64,000 nucleotides of DNA, taken from JBPOFM01 sp051252455 (GTDB lineage Bacteria > Bacteroidota > Bacteroidia > Flavobacteriales > Flavobacteriaceae). Position numbers and translations under genes: made by a program. Positions 35,440 to 44,121 of this stretch are shown in pieces. How positions within the stretch are numbered: position 1 is the stretch's first letter; every line of letters begins with the position of its first letter. The notes below the pieces were generated by a model. The model had not been told where the DNA came from. It ran no database searches and worked only from the letters and a program-made list of their open reading frames with translations. The stretch is taken from contig JBPOFM010000002.1 of assembly GCA_051252455.1 (NCBI GenBank), positions 455,535-519,534 on the forward strand, given 5' to 3'.

Positions 35440-37317
35440 ATGAAGCACTTTCTTTCCAATTTTTTACTATTCATAACCATAACGACCGTTACATTTTCTC
35501 AAAATACGGTAGAAAAGCTGAATGATTCTGCCATGGCATTATACAAGGAAAACCCTAGAAAAGCGCTCAATATCCTTGAAAATGCTAGAAGTCTGGCTAA
35601 AAGGGATCAAAAGCTAGTCAGCTTTACAGAAAATAATTTAGCTGTCGTCTATAGAGATTTAGGTGAATTTGAAAAGGCAAAAACACTTTCTGAGAAATCA
35701 CTGATGCATCCACGAGATTCTATGGCAATTGCATCAGCATATAACAATATTGGCGCTTCAAATAGAAGTTTGGGAAATTATGAAGAGGCACTTGCCGCTT
35801 ATCTTAAAGCCTTAAATATCTATGAACGCAAAAAAGCGCATCAAGAAGAGGCCACAGTTAATAACAACGTTGGAATGGTTTACAATTATTTGGGTGTCAA
35901 TGATAAAGCTATAAAGTATCATCTAAAAGCCATCGCCATATTTGAGGAAGATCAGAATCTAAAAGGAATTTCACAGGCGTACAACAATATTGCTATTATT
36001 TATGCAAATGACAGCGAACACGAAAAAGCTTTGGATTATTTCAAATATTCCTTAACAATCGAAGAACAGCTCAAAGACAAAAAGGGAATTGCAGAATCAG
36101 CCAACAACGTTGGAGCTGTGTATTATTATATGCAAAAGATCGATTCCGCATTAATATATTTTAAGCAATCAGCAAACATTGAAAAGTCGATAGGCAATTT
36201 TGCTGGTGTAAGTTCGAGCTACAATAATATTGCGCAAGTACTGATTGAAAATAATCGAGTTGATGACTCCAAGCGTTACATTGACAGTGCTTACGGTTTC
36301 GCAAATCAGTCCAAAACAGCTGTAGATATTGAAACCTCATTAGAATTGTATTCGCAATATTATGAAGCAAAAAATGACACAAAGACAGCTTTGAAATATT
36401 ATAAAGACTATTCTAAGTATAAGGACAGTACTCTCAATTTTGATACCAATGCCAAAGTGGCGAAGCTAGAAATCGAATATCAATCCCAAAAGAAAGAAAA
36501 AGAAATTCTCTCGCAACGTGCCGATATTGCTGAAAAGGAACTCAATCTCTCGCAAAAAAATTATTATATACTTGGTTTGGTCGTGCTCGCAATAGTATTA
36601 TTATTGTTAGGTTTTTTATTCTACAGTCAGCAAAAATTAAAAAACAGACAACTTCAAAAGGAAAATGAACTAAAGGATGCCTTATTGAAAATAGAAACTC
36701 AAAATCGGTTACAAGAGCAGCGACTTCGCATCAGTCGGGATTTGCACGACAATATTGGCGCACAACTGACTTTTATCATTTCTTCTTTGGATAATTTAAA
36801 ATATGGCTTTCAATTGCCAGAAAAATTAAGTCATAAACTAAAAACCATTAGCGATTTTACAACGACAACGATTTATGAATTGCGCGATACCATTTGGGCG
36901 ATGAATAGAACTGAAATTTCGTTGGAAGACTTGCAAATTCGAATTTCGAATTATATCGAAAAAGCAAACGCCGCAACAGCTAATGTCGATTTTCAATTGG
37001 AAATTGACAATAGCTTTTCAAAAACGATCCAATTCACTTCTGTTGAAGGTATGAATGTCTATCGAATTATTCAAGAAGCCATTAACAATGCGCTTAAATA
37101 TTCCGAAGCGGATGACATTAAAATTCAGTTTTTAAATAAAAATAATTCTATGGATATACTGATTTCTGATAATGGAAAAGGTTTTGATGAAAAGTCAGTC
37201 GAATTGGGTAATGGCATTGAAAACATGAAAATACGAGCTCAAGAAATTGGAGCAACAATCAATATAGAATCAATTATTCAAGAAGGAACAACTGTTGTAC
37301 TGAATTTAATGTATTAA
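35440..37317 (+). CDS. TPR sensor histidine kinase (HisKA_3 type)
   Basis: The 625-residue protein has a signal peptide (FLLFITITTVTFSQN) and about seven to eight TPR repeats (residues 30-330; repeated YNNIG/YNNIA motifs). A coiled coil follows, then one membrane helix (LGLVVLAIVLLLLGFLFY) and a cytoplasmic HisKA_3 domain with the phospho-acceptor in SRDLHDNIGAQ (His436). The HATPase domain is intact: N box IIQEAINNALKYSEA, G1 SDNGKGF (Asp577), G2 GNGIENM. This is a NarX/DesK-like kinase that signals through the LuxR-type regulator encoded next. The stimulus sensed by the periplasmic TPRs is unknown. Confidence 0.9.
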   Translation: MKHFLSNFLLFITITTVTFSQNTVEKLNDSAMALYKENPRKALNILENARSLAKRDQKLVSFTENNLAVVYRDLGEFEKAKTLSEKSLMHPRDSMAIASAYNNIGASNRSLGNYEEALAAYLKALNIYERKKAHQEEATVNNNVGMVYNYLGVNDKAIKYHLKAIAIFEEDQNLKGISQAYNNIAIIYANDSEHEKALDYFKYSLTIEEQLKDKKGIAESANNVGAVYYYMQKIDSALIYFKQSANIEKSIGNFAGVSSSYNNIAQVLIENNRVDDSKRYIDSAYGFANQSKTAVDIETSLELYSQYYEAKNDTKTALKYYKDYSKYKDSTLNFDTNAKVAKLEIEYQSQKKEKEILSQRADIAEKELNLSQKNYYILGLVVLAIVLLLLGFLFYSQQKLKNRQLQKENELKDALLKIETQNRLQEQRLRISRDLHDNIGAQLTFIISSLDNLKYGFQLPEKLSHKLKTISDFTTTTIYELRDTIWAMNRTEISLEDLQIRISNYIEKANAATANVDFQLEIDNSFSKTIQFTSVEGMNVYRIIQEAINNALKYSEADDIKIQFLNKNNSMDILISDNGKGFDEKSVELGNGIENMKIRAQEIGATINIESIIQEGTTVVLNLMY

Positions 37318-37390
37318 ATAGATACGACATAGAGCGTATTTATAGAAGCGCTCAAATTCGTAACTTGTACTTATAAATAATCGAATTATC

Positions 37391-38041
37391 ATGAACGTTA
37401 AAATAGCCATTGTCGATGACAACAGTTTTTTAATAAAAACCGTAAAGGAAAAATTGTCATTCTTTGAAGATTTGAATTTTAAGTTTTCTGCAATCAACGG
37501 TTCTGATTTGATGGCGCAGTTAGAGGATAATTTCAATCTCGATTTAATCTTGATGGACATCGAAATGCCTGTTATGAATGGTATTGAAGCTACAGAACTC
37601 GTCAAGCAGAAATATCCTCACATTAAGATTATCATGTTAACCGTTTTTGATAATGATGAAAACATTTTCAACGCTATCAAAGCTGGAGCGGATGGTTATT
37701 TATTAAAAGAAATTAATGCTAAAAATTTGCACGATGGTATTATCGAAACCTTAAACGGAGGTGCTGCGATGAATCCTTCCATTGCCATGAAAACCTTGAA
37801 ATTGTTGCGAAATCCGATGAGTATAGAAAATCCGAAAGACAAGGAAGACATACAATTGACCTCTAGAGAAACAGATGTTTTGGAGCAATTAAGTAAAGGT
37901 TTGAATTACAAAAAAATAGCTGACAACCTAATTCTGTCAAGCGGTACGGTCAGAAAACACATTGAGAATATTTACAGAAAATTGCAAGTACACAATAAGC
38001 TGGAAGCCGTACAAAAAGCCAGAAAGAATAATATTATTTGA
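37391..38041 (+). CDS. NarL/FixJ-type response regulator
   Basis: The 216-residue protein has an N-terminal receiver (acidic DD at 9-10, phospho-acceptor Asp56 in LILMDIEMP, switch Thr in MLTVFD, Lys in YLLKE). It also has a C-terminal LuxR helix-turn-helix (LTSRETDVLEQLSKGLNYKKIADNL, then SSGTVRKHIENIYRKL). It is the natural partner of the two upstream kinases. The final 8 nt overlap the 3' end of coaD on the other strand. Confidence 0.93.
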   Translation: MNVKIAIVDDNSFLIKTVKEKLSFFEDLNFKFSAINGSDLMAQLEDNFNLDLILMDIEMPVMNGIEATELVKQKYPHIKIIMLTVFDNDENIFNAIKAGADGYLLKEINAKNLHDGIIETLNGGAAMNPSIAMKTLKLLRNPMSIENPKDKEDIQLTSRETDVLEQLSKGLNYKKIADNLILSSGTVRKHIENIYRKLQVHNKLEAVQKARKNNII

Positions 38042-38489
38042 CCCTTACACTATCAGGAACCAAAACAGTGTAGTCACCATGGTTTCTGATAACGTCTCTC
38101 ACGATGGAGGAAGAAATATATGAGGTTTTTGCTGCTGTCAACAAAAACACTGTTTCTATTTTAGAGAGTTTACGATTGGTATGCGCAATCGCTTTTTCAA
38201 ACTCAAAATCAGCAGGATTTCGAAGACCACGTAAAATAAATTGAGCATCTATTTTTTTACAGAAATCAATGGTCAAGCCTTCATAAGTGACGACCTTTAC
38301 TTTAGGTTCATTCTTAAATGCTTCTTCTATAAAACCTTGACGCTCTTCAAGCGAGAACATGTATTTTTTGTCCGCATTGATGCCAATGGCCACAACAACT
38401 TCGTCAAAAAGGTGAATACCTCTATTGATGATGTCCGAATGCCCTAAAGTGATTGGATCAAATGATCCTGGAAATAATGCTCTTTTCAT
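38034..38489 (-). CDS. coaD: Phosphopantetheine adenylyltransferase
   Basis: The 151-residue protein has the nucleotidyltransferase motif FPGSFDPITLGHSDII, containing the T/HxGH site, and YISSSIVRDVIRNHGD near the C-terminus. CoaD makes dephospho-CoA from 4'-phosphopantetheine and ATP. Length and sequence are typical. The start codon at 38489 is preceded, 6 nt upstream in mRNA sense, by hairpin repeat copy B. Confidence 0.96.
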   Translation of the reverse strand: MKRALFPGSFDPITLGHSDIINRGIHLFDEVVVAIGINADKKYMFSLEERQGFIEEAFKNEPKVKVVTYEGLTIDFCKKIDAQFILRGLRNPADFEFEKAIAHTNRKLSKIETVFLLTAAKTSYISSSIVRDVIRNHGDYTVLVPDSVRVK

Positions 38490-38495
38490 ACCACT

Positions 38496-38516
38496 TCCTG
38501 CGAAAGCAGGATCTGA
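38496..38516 (-). repeat. Hairpin repeat copy B, before coaD
   Basis: A 6-bp stem TCCTGC (38496-38501) / GCAGGA (38506-38511) with loop GAAA on the plus strand is followed by TCTGA. In coaD mRNA sense it reads TCAGATCCTGCTTTCGCAGG and ends 6 nt before the ATG. The orientation to the gene is the same as in copies A, C and E. Confidence 0.7.
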
Positions 38517-38561
38517 TTTTATAATTAATACTTATCAAATATAATTATTAAATTTTCATTC

Positions 38562-39545
38562 TCACTTTTGAGCAGTCAGCGCTTCCTCAATCGCATTGCC
38601 GAACAACTCTTTTAAACTTATTCCTGCAGCCGCCGCCTGTTGTGGTAAAATACTTGCTTTTGTCATTCCTGGAACGGTATTCACCTCCAATAAATGCGGT
38701 TCACCATCTTTGAAAATATATTCACTTCGGCTGAAGCCTTTCATTTTTAATACTTCATACACTTTCTTGGCGATCGCATTGACTTTATCTTCTTGGTCTT
38801 TGGTCAATCTTGCAGGCGTAATTTCCTGTGATTCACCGAGGTATTTCGCTTTATAATCAAAAAAGTCATTATTGCTCACGATTTCTGTAATAGGCAATAC
38901 TTTCACCTCTCCTTTGTAGGTGATGACGCCGACAGATACTTCAGTTCCGTCTAAATAGGATTCGATAATCACTTCGTCATCTTCCTTAAACGCAACTTCC
39001 AACGCTGTCTGTAAATCTTCCTTTTTATAAACTTTTGATATTCCGAAGCTACTTCCAGCTTTATTCGCTTTTACAAAACATGGCAAACCAACTTTATCTA
39101 CAATTGCTTGATCATCAATGGTGTCGCCATAATTCACGAAATAGGAAATAGCTGTTTTAATGCCGTAAGGTTTCAAAGTACTCAAACAATCCCTTTTATT
39201 AAAGGTCAAAGCGGCTTGGTACATGCCGCAGCTTGTGTGCGGAATGTTAAGCAATTCGAGATATCCTTGCATAAAACCATCTTCGCCAGGTGTTCCATGG
39301 ATAGCATTGAAAACGCAATCAAACGTGATTTTTGTTTCATTGATCAAAACTGAAAAGTCATTTTTATCTATCGGAAATTCTTCATTTGTGGGACTGACAT
39401 ACACCCATTTGTCCTTAAAGATATGGATGCGATAGGCATTGTATATCTCTGAATCCAAGGTGTCATAAACAACTTGACCGCTGTTAAGGGAGATTTCAAA
39501 TTCACTTGAATAACCTCCCATGATGATGGCAATATTTTTCTTCAT
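38562..39545 (-). CDS. ddl: D-alanine--D-alanine ligase
   Basis: The start at 39545 gives MKKNIAIIMGGYSSEFEISLNSG, the typical Ddl N-terminus. The longer frame from 39575 starts inside a dispersed repeat. ATP-grasp motifs are visible: FVKANKAGSSFGISKV, DEVIIESYLDGTEVSVGVI, and LLEVNTVPGMTKASILPQQA near the C-terminus. It joins two D-Ala for peptidoglycan synthesis. The 327-residue length is normal. Confidence 0.95.
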   Translation of the reverse strand: MKKNIAIIMGGYSSEFEISLNSGQVVYDTLDSEIYNAYRIHIFKDKWVYVSPTNEEFPIDKNDFSVLINETKITFDCVFNAIHGTPGEDGFMQGYLELLNIPHTSCGMYQAALTFNKRDCLSTLKPYGIKTAISYFVNYGDTIDDQAIVDKVGLPCFVKANKAGSSFGISKVYKKEDLQTALEVAFKEDDEVIIESYLDGTEVSVGVITYKGEVKVLPITEIVSNNDFFDYKAKYLGESQEITPARLTKDQEDKVNAIAKKVYEVLKMKGFSRSEYIFKDGEPHLLEVNTVPGMTKASILPQQAAAAGISLKELFGNAIEEALTAQK

Positions 39546-39551
39546 ATTTGT

Positions 39552-39575
39552 TTCTCGCGAAAGCGGAAATCTCAT
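39552..39575 (-). repeat. Hairpin repeat copy C, before ddl
   Basis: In ddl mRNA sense it reads ATGAGATTTCCGCTTTCGCG and continues into GAGAA. The stem is TTTCCGC/GCGAGAA with one mismatch and one G-T pair, loop TTTC, ending 6 nt before the ATG at 39545. The ATG within the repeat (39575) is in frame with ddl and would add MRFPLSRETN. Confidence 0.72.
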
Positions 39576-39669
39576 TTATTAATAATGTTGACCAACAATA
39601 AATAGCGTCTATTATTAGTTAAGCTAAAATATCACATAAAAACCAAAAGAAAAAACCCTTTGGATTTTA

Positions 39670-39677
39670 TATATTTG
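39670..39677 (+). promoter_or_regulatory. Candidate -7 box of the PASTA-rluD operon
   Basis: TATATTTG matches TAnnTTTG and ends 18 nt before the ATG at 39696. Since it lies inside the longer frame (39660), it supports the shorter start. No clear -33 TTG is seen. Confidence 0.4.
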
Positions 39678-39695
39678 TCCTTTATTAAAAACTTC

Positions 39696-40259
39696 ATGAG
39701 CCTAACCAAATTTTTAACGAGCAAAACATTTCTGAAGCAGTTGGCATTAGCAATCGTAGCGATAGTGGTGATTTGCTTTATTGCTTTGAAATGGTTAAAT
39801 ATAACTACCAATCACGGCAGTTTTGTTGAGGTACCTGACCTCACAGGAAAGTCGTTGGCCACCGTCCAGATAGAATTGGAGGATAAGGATTTGCAGATGG
39901 AAATACAGGATTCGGCAAATTTCAATCCGAAATATCCCAAGTATGCGGTCATTGAACAATATCCTTTGGCCAAAACGCAAGTGAAGGAAAATAGAAAAAT
40001 ATATCTCACTTTGAATCCGTCAGGCTATCGTAAAGTGGAAATTCCGAATATAATTCATCGTACATTCAGACAAGCCAAACCAACACTTGAAGCCCTTGGT
40101 TTTGTTGTCGGAAAAATAACTTATGTAGATGATATTGGAAAAGATGAGGTCTTGTCTGTCAGTTTTAATGGTAAAAAGATTTCCAAAGGCGATTTACTTC
40201 CAATTACTTCCAAAATAGATTTGGTTCTTGGCAATGGCAATAGAACTGATGGTAACTAA
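39696..40259 (+). CDS. PASTA-domain membrane protein
   Basis: The start at 39696 gives MSLTKFLTSKTFLKQLALAI. One membrane helix (LALAIVAIVVICFIALKWL) is followed by an outward-facing region with PASTA repeats: VEVPDLTGKSLATVQIELEDK, YAVIEQYPLAKTQVKENRKIYLTLN and VEIPNIIHRTFRQAKPTLEALGF. Each segment above is part of a repeat. PASTA domains bind peptidoglycan or muropeptides in other bacteria. The stop overlaps the next start (TAATG), so translation is coupled to the pseudouridine synthase gene. Confidence 0.87.
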   Translation: MSLTKFLTSKTFLKQLALAIVAIVVICFIALKWLNITTNHGSFVEVPDLTGKSLATVQIELEDKDLQMEIQDSANFNPKYPKYAVIEQYPLAKTQVKENRKIYLTLNPSGYRKVEIPNIIHRTFRQAKPTLEALGFVVGKITYVDDIGKDEVLSVSFNGKKISKGDLLPITSKIDLVLGNGNRTDGN

Positions 40260-41299
40260 TGATCGAAGATAACACTCCCAATGAAGATAGCGATGATGAC
40301 TTATACGAGCATCACGCATTTGCTGTAGATAAAGGACAACAGCCACTTCGCATTGATAAATATCTGATGAATCGTGTCGAGAATGCGACTCGAAACAAAA
40401 TACAGACTGCTGCCAAAAACGGGAGTATTTATGTCAATGATGTTCAGGTAAAATCAAGTTATAAGGTAAAACCATTTGATAAGATTAGAGTGATGTTTGA
40501 GCATCCACCTTACGAATATTTGCTGGTGCCAGAGAACATTCCTTTAGATATTGTGTATGAAGATGATGAACTGTTGGTGGTCAACAAACCAGCAGGAATG
40601 GTTGTGCACCCAGGGCACGGAAACTACTCTGGGACGCTTATCAATGCATTGACCTACCACTTTGATAATCTTCCTAATAACTCTAGTAATCGCCCAGGAT
40701 TGGTGCATCGTATCGATAAAGATACAAGCGGATTGTTGGTAGTTGCAAAAACCGAACAAGCCATGACACATTTGGCAAAGCAATTTTTCAACAAAACCAG
40801 TGAACGTGAGTACGTGGCCATTGTTTGGGGAAATATGGACGAAGATGAAGGCACTGTGGAAGGAAATATCGGTCGCCATCCAAAAAATAGGCTGCAGAAC
40901 ACTGTTTTTTTTGGTGATGATGAAGACAAAGGCAAACCTGCTGTGACACATTATAAAGTTATTGAGCGTTTGGGTTATGTTACTTTAGTGGGCTGTCAAC
41001 TTGAAACTGGTCGTACACATCAGATTCGCGTGCACATGAAACATATTGGACACACACTCTTCAATGACGAGCGTTATGGTGGCGAAAAAATCTTAAAGGG
41101 TACTACATTTACCAAGTACAAACAGTTTGTAGAGAATTGTTTTAAAATTCTTCCTAGACAAGCACTGCATGCAAAAACATTAGGTTTCAAACACCCAAAA
41201 ACAGGGGAAATGATGAGTTTCAATTCTGAAATTCCTCAAGATATGCAGGAATGTATTGAGAAGTGGCGTCATTATGCCAAGCATCAGGAAATGGAGTAG
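40259..41299 (+). CDS. RluA/RluD family 23S rRNA pseudouridine synthase
   Basis: The 346-residue protein has an N-terminal S4 RNA-binding domain (LRIDKYLMNRVENATRNKIQ) and a catalytic domain. Motifs are VVNKPAGMVVHPG and HRIDKDTSGLLVVAKT with the catalytic Asp, then LETGRTHQIRVHMKHIGH. These fit RluD, which modifies helix 69 of 23S rRNA, but RluA/RluC paralogues are not excluded. An acidic N-terminal extension precedes S4. Hairpin repeat copy D lies just after the stop. Confidence 0.92.
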   Translation: MIEDNTPNEDSDDDLYEHHAFAVDKGQQPLRIDKYLMNRVENATRNKIQTAAKNGSIYVNDVQVKSSYKVKPFDKIRVMFEHPPYEYLLVPENIPLDIVYEDDELLVVNKPAGMVVHPGHGNYSGTLINALTYHFDNLPNNSSNRPGLVHRIDKDTSGLLVVAKTEQAMTHLAKQFFNKTSEREYVAIVWGNMDEDEGTVEGNIGRHPKNRLQNTVFFGDDEDKGKPAVTHYKVIERLGYVTLVGCQLETGRTHQIRVHMKHIGHTLFNDERYGGEKILKGTTFTKYKQFVENCFKILPRQALHAKTLGFKHPKTGEMMSFNSEIPQDMQECIEKWRHYAKHQEME

Positions 41300-41303
41300 T
41301 CAA

Positions 41304-41325
41304 TTCCTGCAAGAGCTGGAATCTC
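41304..41325 (-). repeat. Hairpin repeat copy D, after rluD
   Basis: Arms TTCCTGC (41304-41310) and GCTGGAA (41315-41321) pair with one mismatch around AAGA, followed by TCTCG. It is the most degenerate copy. It sits 4 nt after the rluD stop and, unlike the other copies, is not before a start codon. Confidence 0.55.
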
Positions 41326-41461
41326 GTTTTAAATAGTCATAGAATCCATTTATATCTCTATTGAAAATATAAAATCTTCACCTTGAATTTTAAACGCGGT
41401 AATCTTAACTTTGCTTAATCAAAAAGATTTCTACGTGTGTGGGAATGAAAAAAAATTTTCG

Positions 41462-42220
41462 ATGAAACTCGTATTATCTCCAGCAAAATCATTGGATTAT
41501 GAAAGCGAATTGCCAACTTCTAAATCTACAGAACCACAATTCCTTCAAAAATCTGAACGTTTAAATAAACTCCTTAAAAATAAATCTGCCAAAGGTTTAT
41601 CAAAATTGATGCATATGTCTGATGCATTAGGACAACTTAATTACGAACGTTATCAGGAGTGGGAAGTGCCTTTCACCAAAGATAATTCACGTCAAGCGAT
41701 TTATGCATTCAATGGCGATGTCTATCGTGGGTTCGATGCGTACACGGTTCCGACAGATAAGATTGCTCAAGTACAGGAAAAAGTACGTATACTTTCTGGC
41801 CTTTATGGTGTATTGAAACCATTGGATTTAATGCAGCCTTATCGTTTAGAAATGGGGACAAAATTAGCTGTTGGAAAGGATAAAAATCTATATGAATTTT
41901 GGAAAAAGGATATCGTAAAATCTTTAAATAGTGAGTTGAAAGAAAACGAATTATTCTTAAACCTTGCAAGCCAAGAATATTTTAAAGCCATCGATGTGAA
42001 GCAACTGAAAGTGCCTATCATTCAAGTGGATTTTAAGGAATTTAAAAATGGCGACTATAAAATTATAGCTATTTTTGCGAAGCTGGCAAGAGGACTGATG
42101 GCTAGATATATTATTGATACCAACGCTGAAACATTAGACGATGTCAAAGGTTTTAATTATGAAGGCTATGGTTTTAGCGAATCAATGTCAAGTGCAAATA
42201 ATTTAGTTTTTACGCGATAA
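41462..42220 (+). CDS. yaaA: Peroxide stress protein YaaA (DUF328)
   Basis: The start at 41462 gives MKLVLSPAKSLDYES, the characteristic YaaA N-terminus; the frame is open 17 codons upstream. Further family segments are RQAIYAFNGDVYRGFDAY, LSGLYGVLKPLDLMQPYRLEM and IAIFAKLARGLMARYII. YaaA proteins bind DNA and limit iron-dependent oxidative damage in E. coli. The stop codon abuts the stop codon of the THX gene on the opposite strand with no gap. Confidence 0.93.
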   Translation: MKLVLSPAKSLDYESELPTSKSTEPQFLQKSERLNKLLKNKSAKGLSKLMHMSDALGQLNYERYQEWEVPFTKDNSRQAIYAFNGDVYRGFDAYTVPTDKIAQVQEKVRILSGLYGVLKPLDLMQPYRLEMGTKLAVGKDKNLYEFWKKDIVKSLNSELKENELFLNLASQEYFKAIDVKQLKVPIIQVDFKEFKNGDYKIIAIFAKLARGLMARYIIDTNAETLDDVKGFNYEGYGFSESMSSANNLVFTR

Positions 42221-42352
42221 TCACGGTTTTGCTTTTTTATCAATACTTATTTTTTCCAAAGTGGTCGGGCGTCTCTTTATTTTTTTACGGCGTGTGCCAT
42301 AAGTTCCTTTGTGAATTTTTCCTCGTCTCGATTTTTTGTCTCCTTTTCCCAT
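42221..42352 (-). CDS. 30S ribosomal protein THX
   Basis: This 43-residue, extremely basic protein begins MGKGDKKSRRGKIHKGTYGT and continues RRKKIKRRPTTLEK. The MGKGDKKSRRGKI start is the signature of ribosomal protein THX, which sits in the head of the 30S subunit in Thermus and is encoded in many Bacteroidota. It is too short to be picked up by usual length cut-offs. Its stop codon (TGA, 42221-42223 in plus coordinates) directly abuts the yaaA stop. Confidence 0.92.
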   Translation of the reverse strand: MGKGDKKSRRGKIHKGTYGTRRKKIKRRPTTLEKISIDKKAKP

Positions 42353-42450
42353 GTTTTCGTCTTGCAACAGCAAGCCTCTTTTTTTTAAATTAAACTATAA
42401 ATTTATGTTTATAAGTTACAAATTATAATTTAGATCAACAATTAAAAGCT

Positions 42451-43140
42451 ATGTTTCTCCATCAACATCCCTATCCACCATTTATTCAAGAAGATACCAC
42501 TAAATTGATCGTGGGAACATTGCCTCCACCGCGGTTTTCCACGGGTAATTTGCTTGAAAAAGATGTTGATTTCTGTTATGGAAGTTACTACAATTCGTTG
42601 TGGTTGTATATTGATAAAATTTATAACTTGAATTTAAGATATGATAATTCCCTGGAAGCCGTTGAGGAACGCAAACAATTTCTCAGGAAGCATAAAATTG
42701 GTATTTGTGACATCGTCGAAAGTGCTGAACGCAAGAAAATTGATGCGTCAGATTTAGGCATGCAGAATGTGGTGTTGCGAGATTTGGTTGGCTACCTGAA
42801 ACAATTTCCAAATATTGATACACTTTTATTCACTGGAGGCAATAGTAAAAACGGTCCAGAATATTTTTTTAGAAAACATATCAGAGATTATGGCTTAAAG
42901 CTGAAAGTCATTTCCAATGAAGTTCCTAGAATACACGAACTTGAAATCAGTGTGATTGCGTGCGATGAGAAACAGTCTGTTGGATCAGAACGGAGCATTA
43001 AAACGGTGTCGCTTACTTCAGCATCTGGTTCGGCAAATAGAGCGATCGGAAGTATGCCGCTCTATCAGCAACTTAAAAATAGTAATCCTGAATTCAACAC
43101 CTTTGATTTTCGGGTGATGCAGTATCGGGAGTTTTTTTAG
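42451..43140 (+). CDS. Uracil-DNA glycosylase superfamily-like protein
   Basis: The 229-residue protein has the possible UDG-fold motif I (LIVGTLPPPRFSTGN) and a later strand-loop LLFTGGNSKNGPEYFF. Near the C-terminus is VSLTSASGSANRA, where UDG-like proteins carry a catalytic or DNA-intercalating loop. The classical GQDPY motif is absent, so enzyme activity is not certain. It resembles a group annotated as uracil-DNA glycosylase family proteins in Flavobacteria. It stands alone and no partner is evident. Confidence 0.65.
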   Translation: MFLHQHPYPPFIQEDTTKLIVGTLPPPRFSTGNLLEKDVDFCYGSYYNSLWLYIDKIYNLNLRYDNSLEAVEERKQFLRKHKIGICDIVESAERKKIDASDLGMQNVVLRDLVGYLKQFPNIDTLLFTGGNSKNGPEYFFRKHIRDYGLKLKVISNEVPRIHELEISVIACDEKQSVGSERSIKTVSLTSASGSANRAIGSMPLYQQLKNSNPEFNTFDFRVMQYREFF

Positions 43141-43219
43141 GGAATAAAAACTTTAATCTTCATGATTTGGTTGATTTCACATTTTGTAACTTTAAGACAT
43201 TAATCAAATTCCTAATTGG

Positions 43220-44017
43220 ATGAAAACAATACTACAAATCAGTAACGGCATTGCCTTAATCGCAACCATCTTCATCAATTACTTTTCAAACACCGGCGCC
43301 ATCAACAATACTACCATAGGGAAGGTTTCCGGAGAACTGACGTCATTATTTACCCCAGCCGGATATGCATTTGCGATTTGGGGTTTTATTTATTTGCTCC
43401 TCGTAGGGTTTGTAATCTATCAAGGGAGAAGTCTTTTTACTAAAGTGAGAGATGACAATTTTGTCCTTAAAACGGGTTGGTGGTTTGTCATTTCGTGTGT
43501 TTTTAATTGTGCCTGGATTTTTGCTTGGCTATATGGTTATACAGGACTTTCATGTGTCATTATTTTATTGCAACTCTTTTCACTAATCAAAATCGTGATG
43601 AATAATTCAATGGAACTATATGACGAACCGATTTCGGTGATTGTTTTTCTGTGGTGGCCATTTGTGTTTTATAGTGGATGGGTCACAGTTGCAAGTATTG
43701 CCTGTATCTCATCGTATCTTACAAAAATAGGTTGGGATGGGTTTGGTATTTCAGAAGTTACATGGACAATTATAATGATTGTGATTGCCACCATTATCAA
43801 TTTAATGGTCACCTGGACTCGCAATATGCGAGAGTTTGCATTGGTAGGAGCGTGGGCTTTAGCTGCCATTGCTTATGCTAATTATGACTCCTATATGTCT
43901 ATCGTATATGTGGCAGGAATAGCAGCCGTTGTTCTTGTGTTGAGTAGCTCGGTGCATGGGATTAAAAACAGGGCAACCAATCCCGCAAAGAAATGTATGG
44001 ACTATTTTAATAAGTAA
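43220..44017 (+). CDS. TspO/MBR-like tryptophan-rich membrane protein
   Basis: The 265-residue protein has seven to eight membrane helices rich in Trp. A motif near the N-terminus, FTPAGYAFAIWGFIYLLLVGFVIYQ, resembles the TspO core (WxxPxWxFxxxW-like), seen here across two turns. It is longer than the 160-residue TspO of other bacteria, as is common for the form in Flavobacteria. The ligand (tetrapyrrole or sterol) is only inferred from the family. Confidence 0.78.
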   Translation: MKTILQISNGIALIATIFINYFSNTGAINNTTIGKVSGELTSLFTPAGYAFAIWGFIYLLLVGFVIYQGRSLFTKVRDDNFVLKTGWWFVISCVFNCAWIFAWLYGYTGLSCVIILLQLFSLIKIVMNNSMELYDEPISVIVFLWWPFVFYSGWVTVASIACISSYLTKIGWDGFGISEVTWTIIMIVIATIINLMVTWTRNMREFALVGAWALAAIAYANYDSYMSIVYVAGIAAVVLVLSSSVHGIKNRATNPAKKCMDYFNK

Positions 44018-44121
44018 TTTTTAGGTCTATTACGAGATGTGATTTCAAGTTAGGTCGAAAGGAATGCTTTAAGGATGGTCAATTGTGATATAACTTGTTT
44101 TGACTCATTTTTCTTTAGGAA

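Noticed and set aside
40544..40951. 135-codon minus-strand frame
   Set aside because: It is entirely inside the RluD-type synthase gene on the opposite strand and has no recognisable domain.
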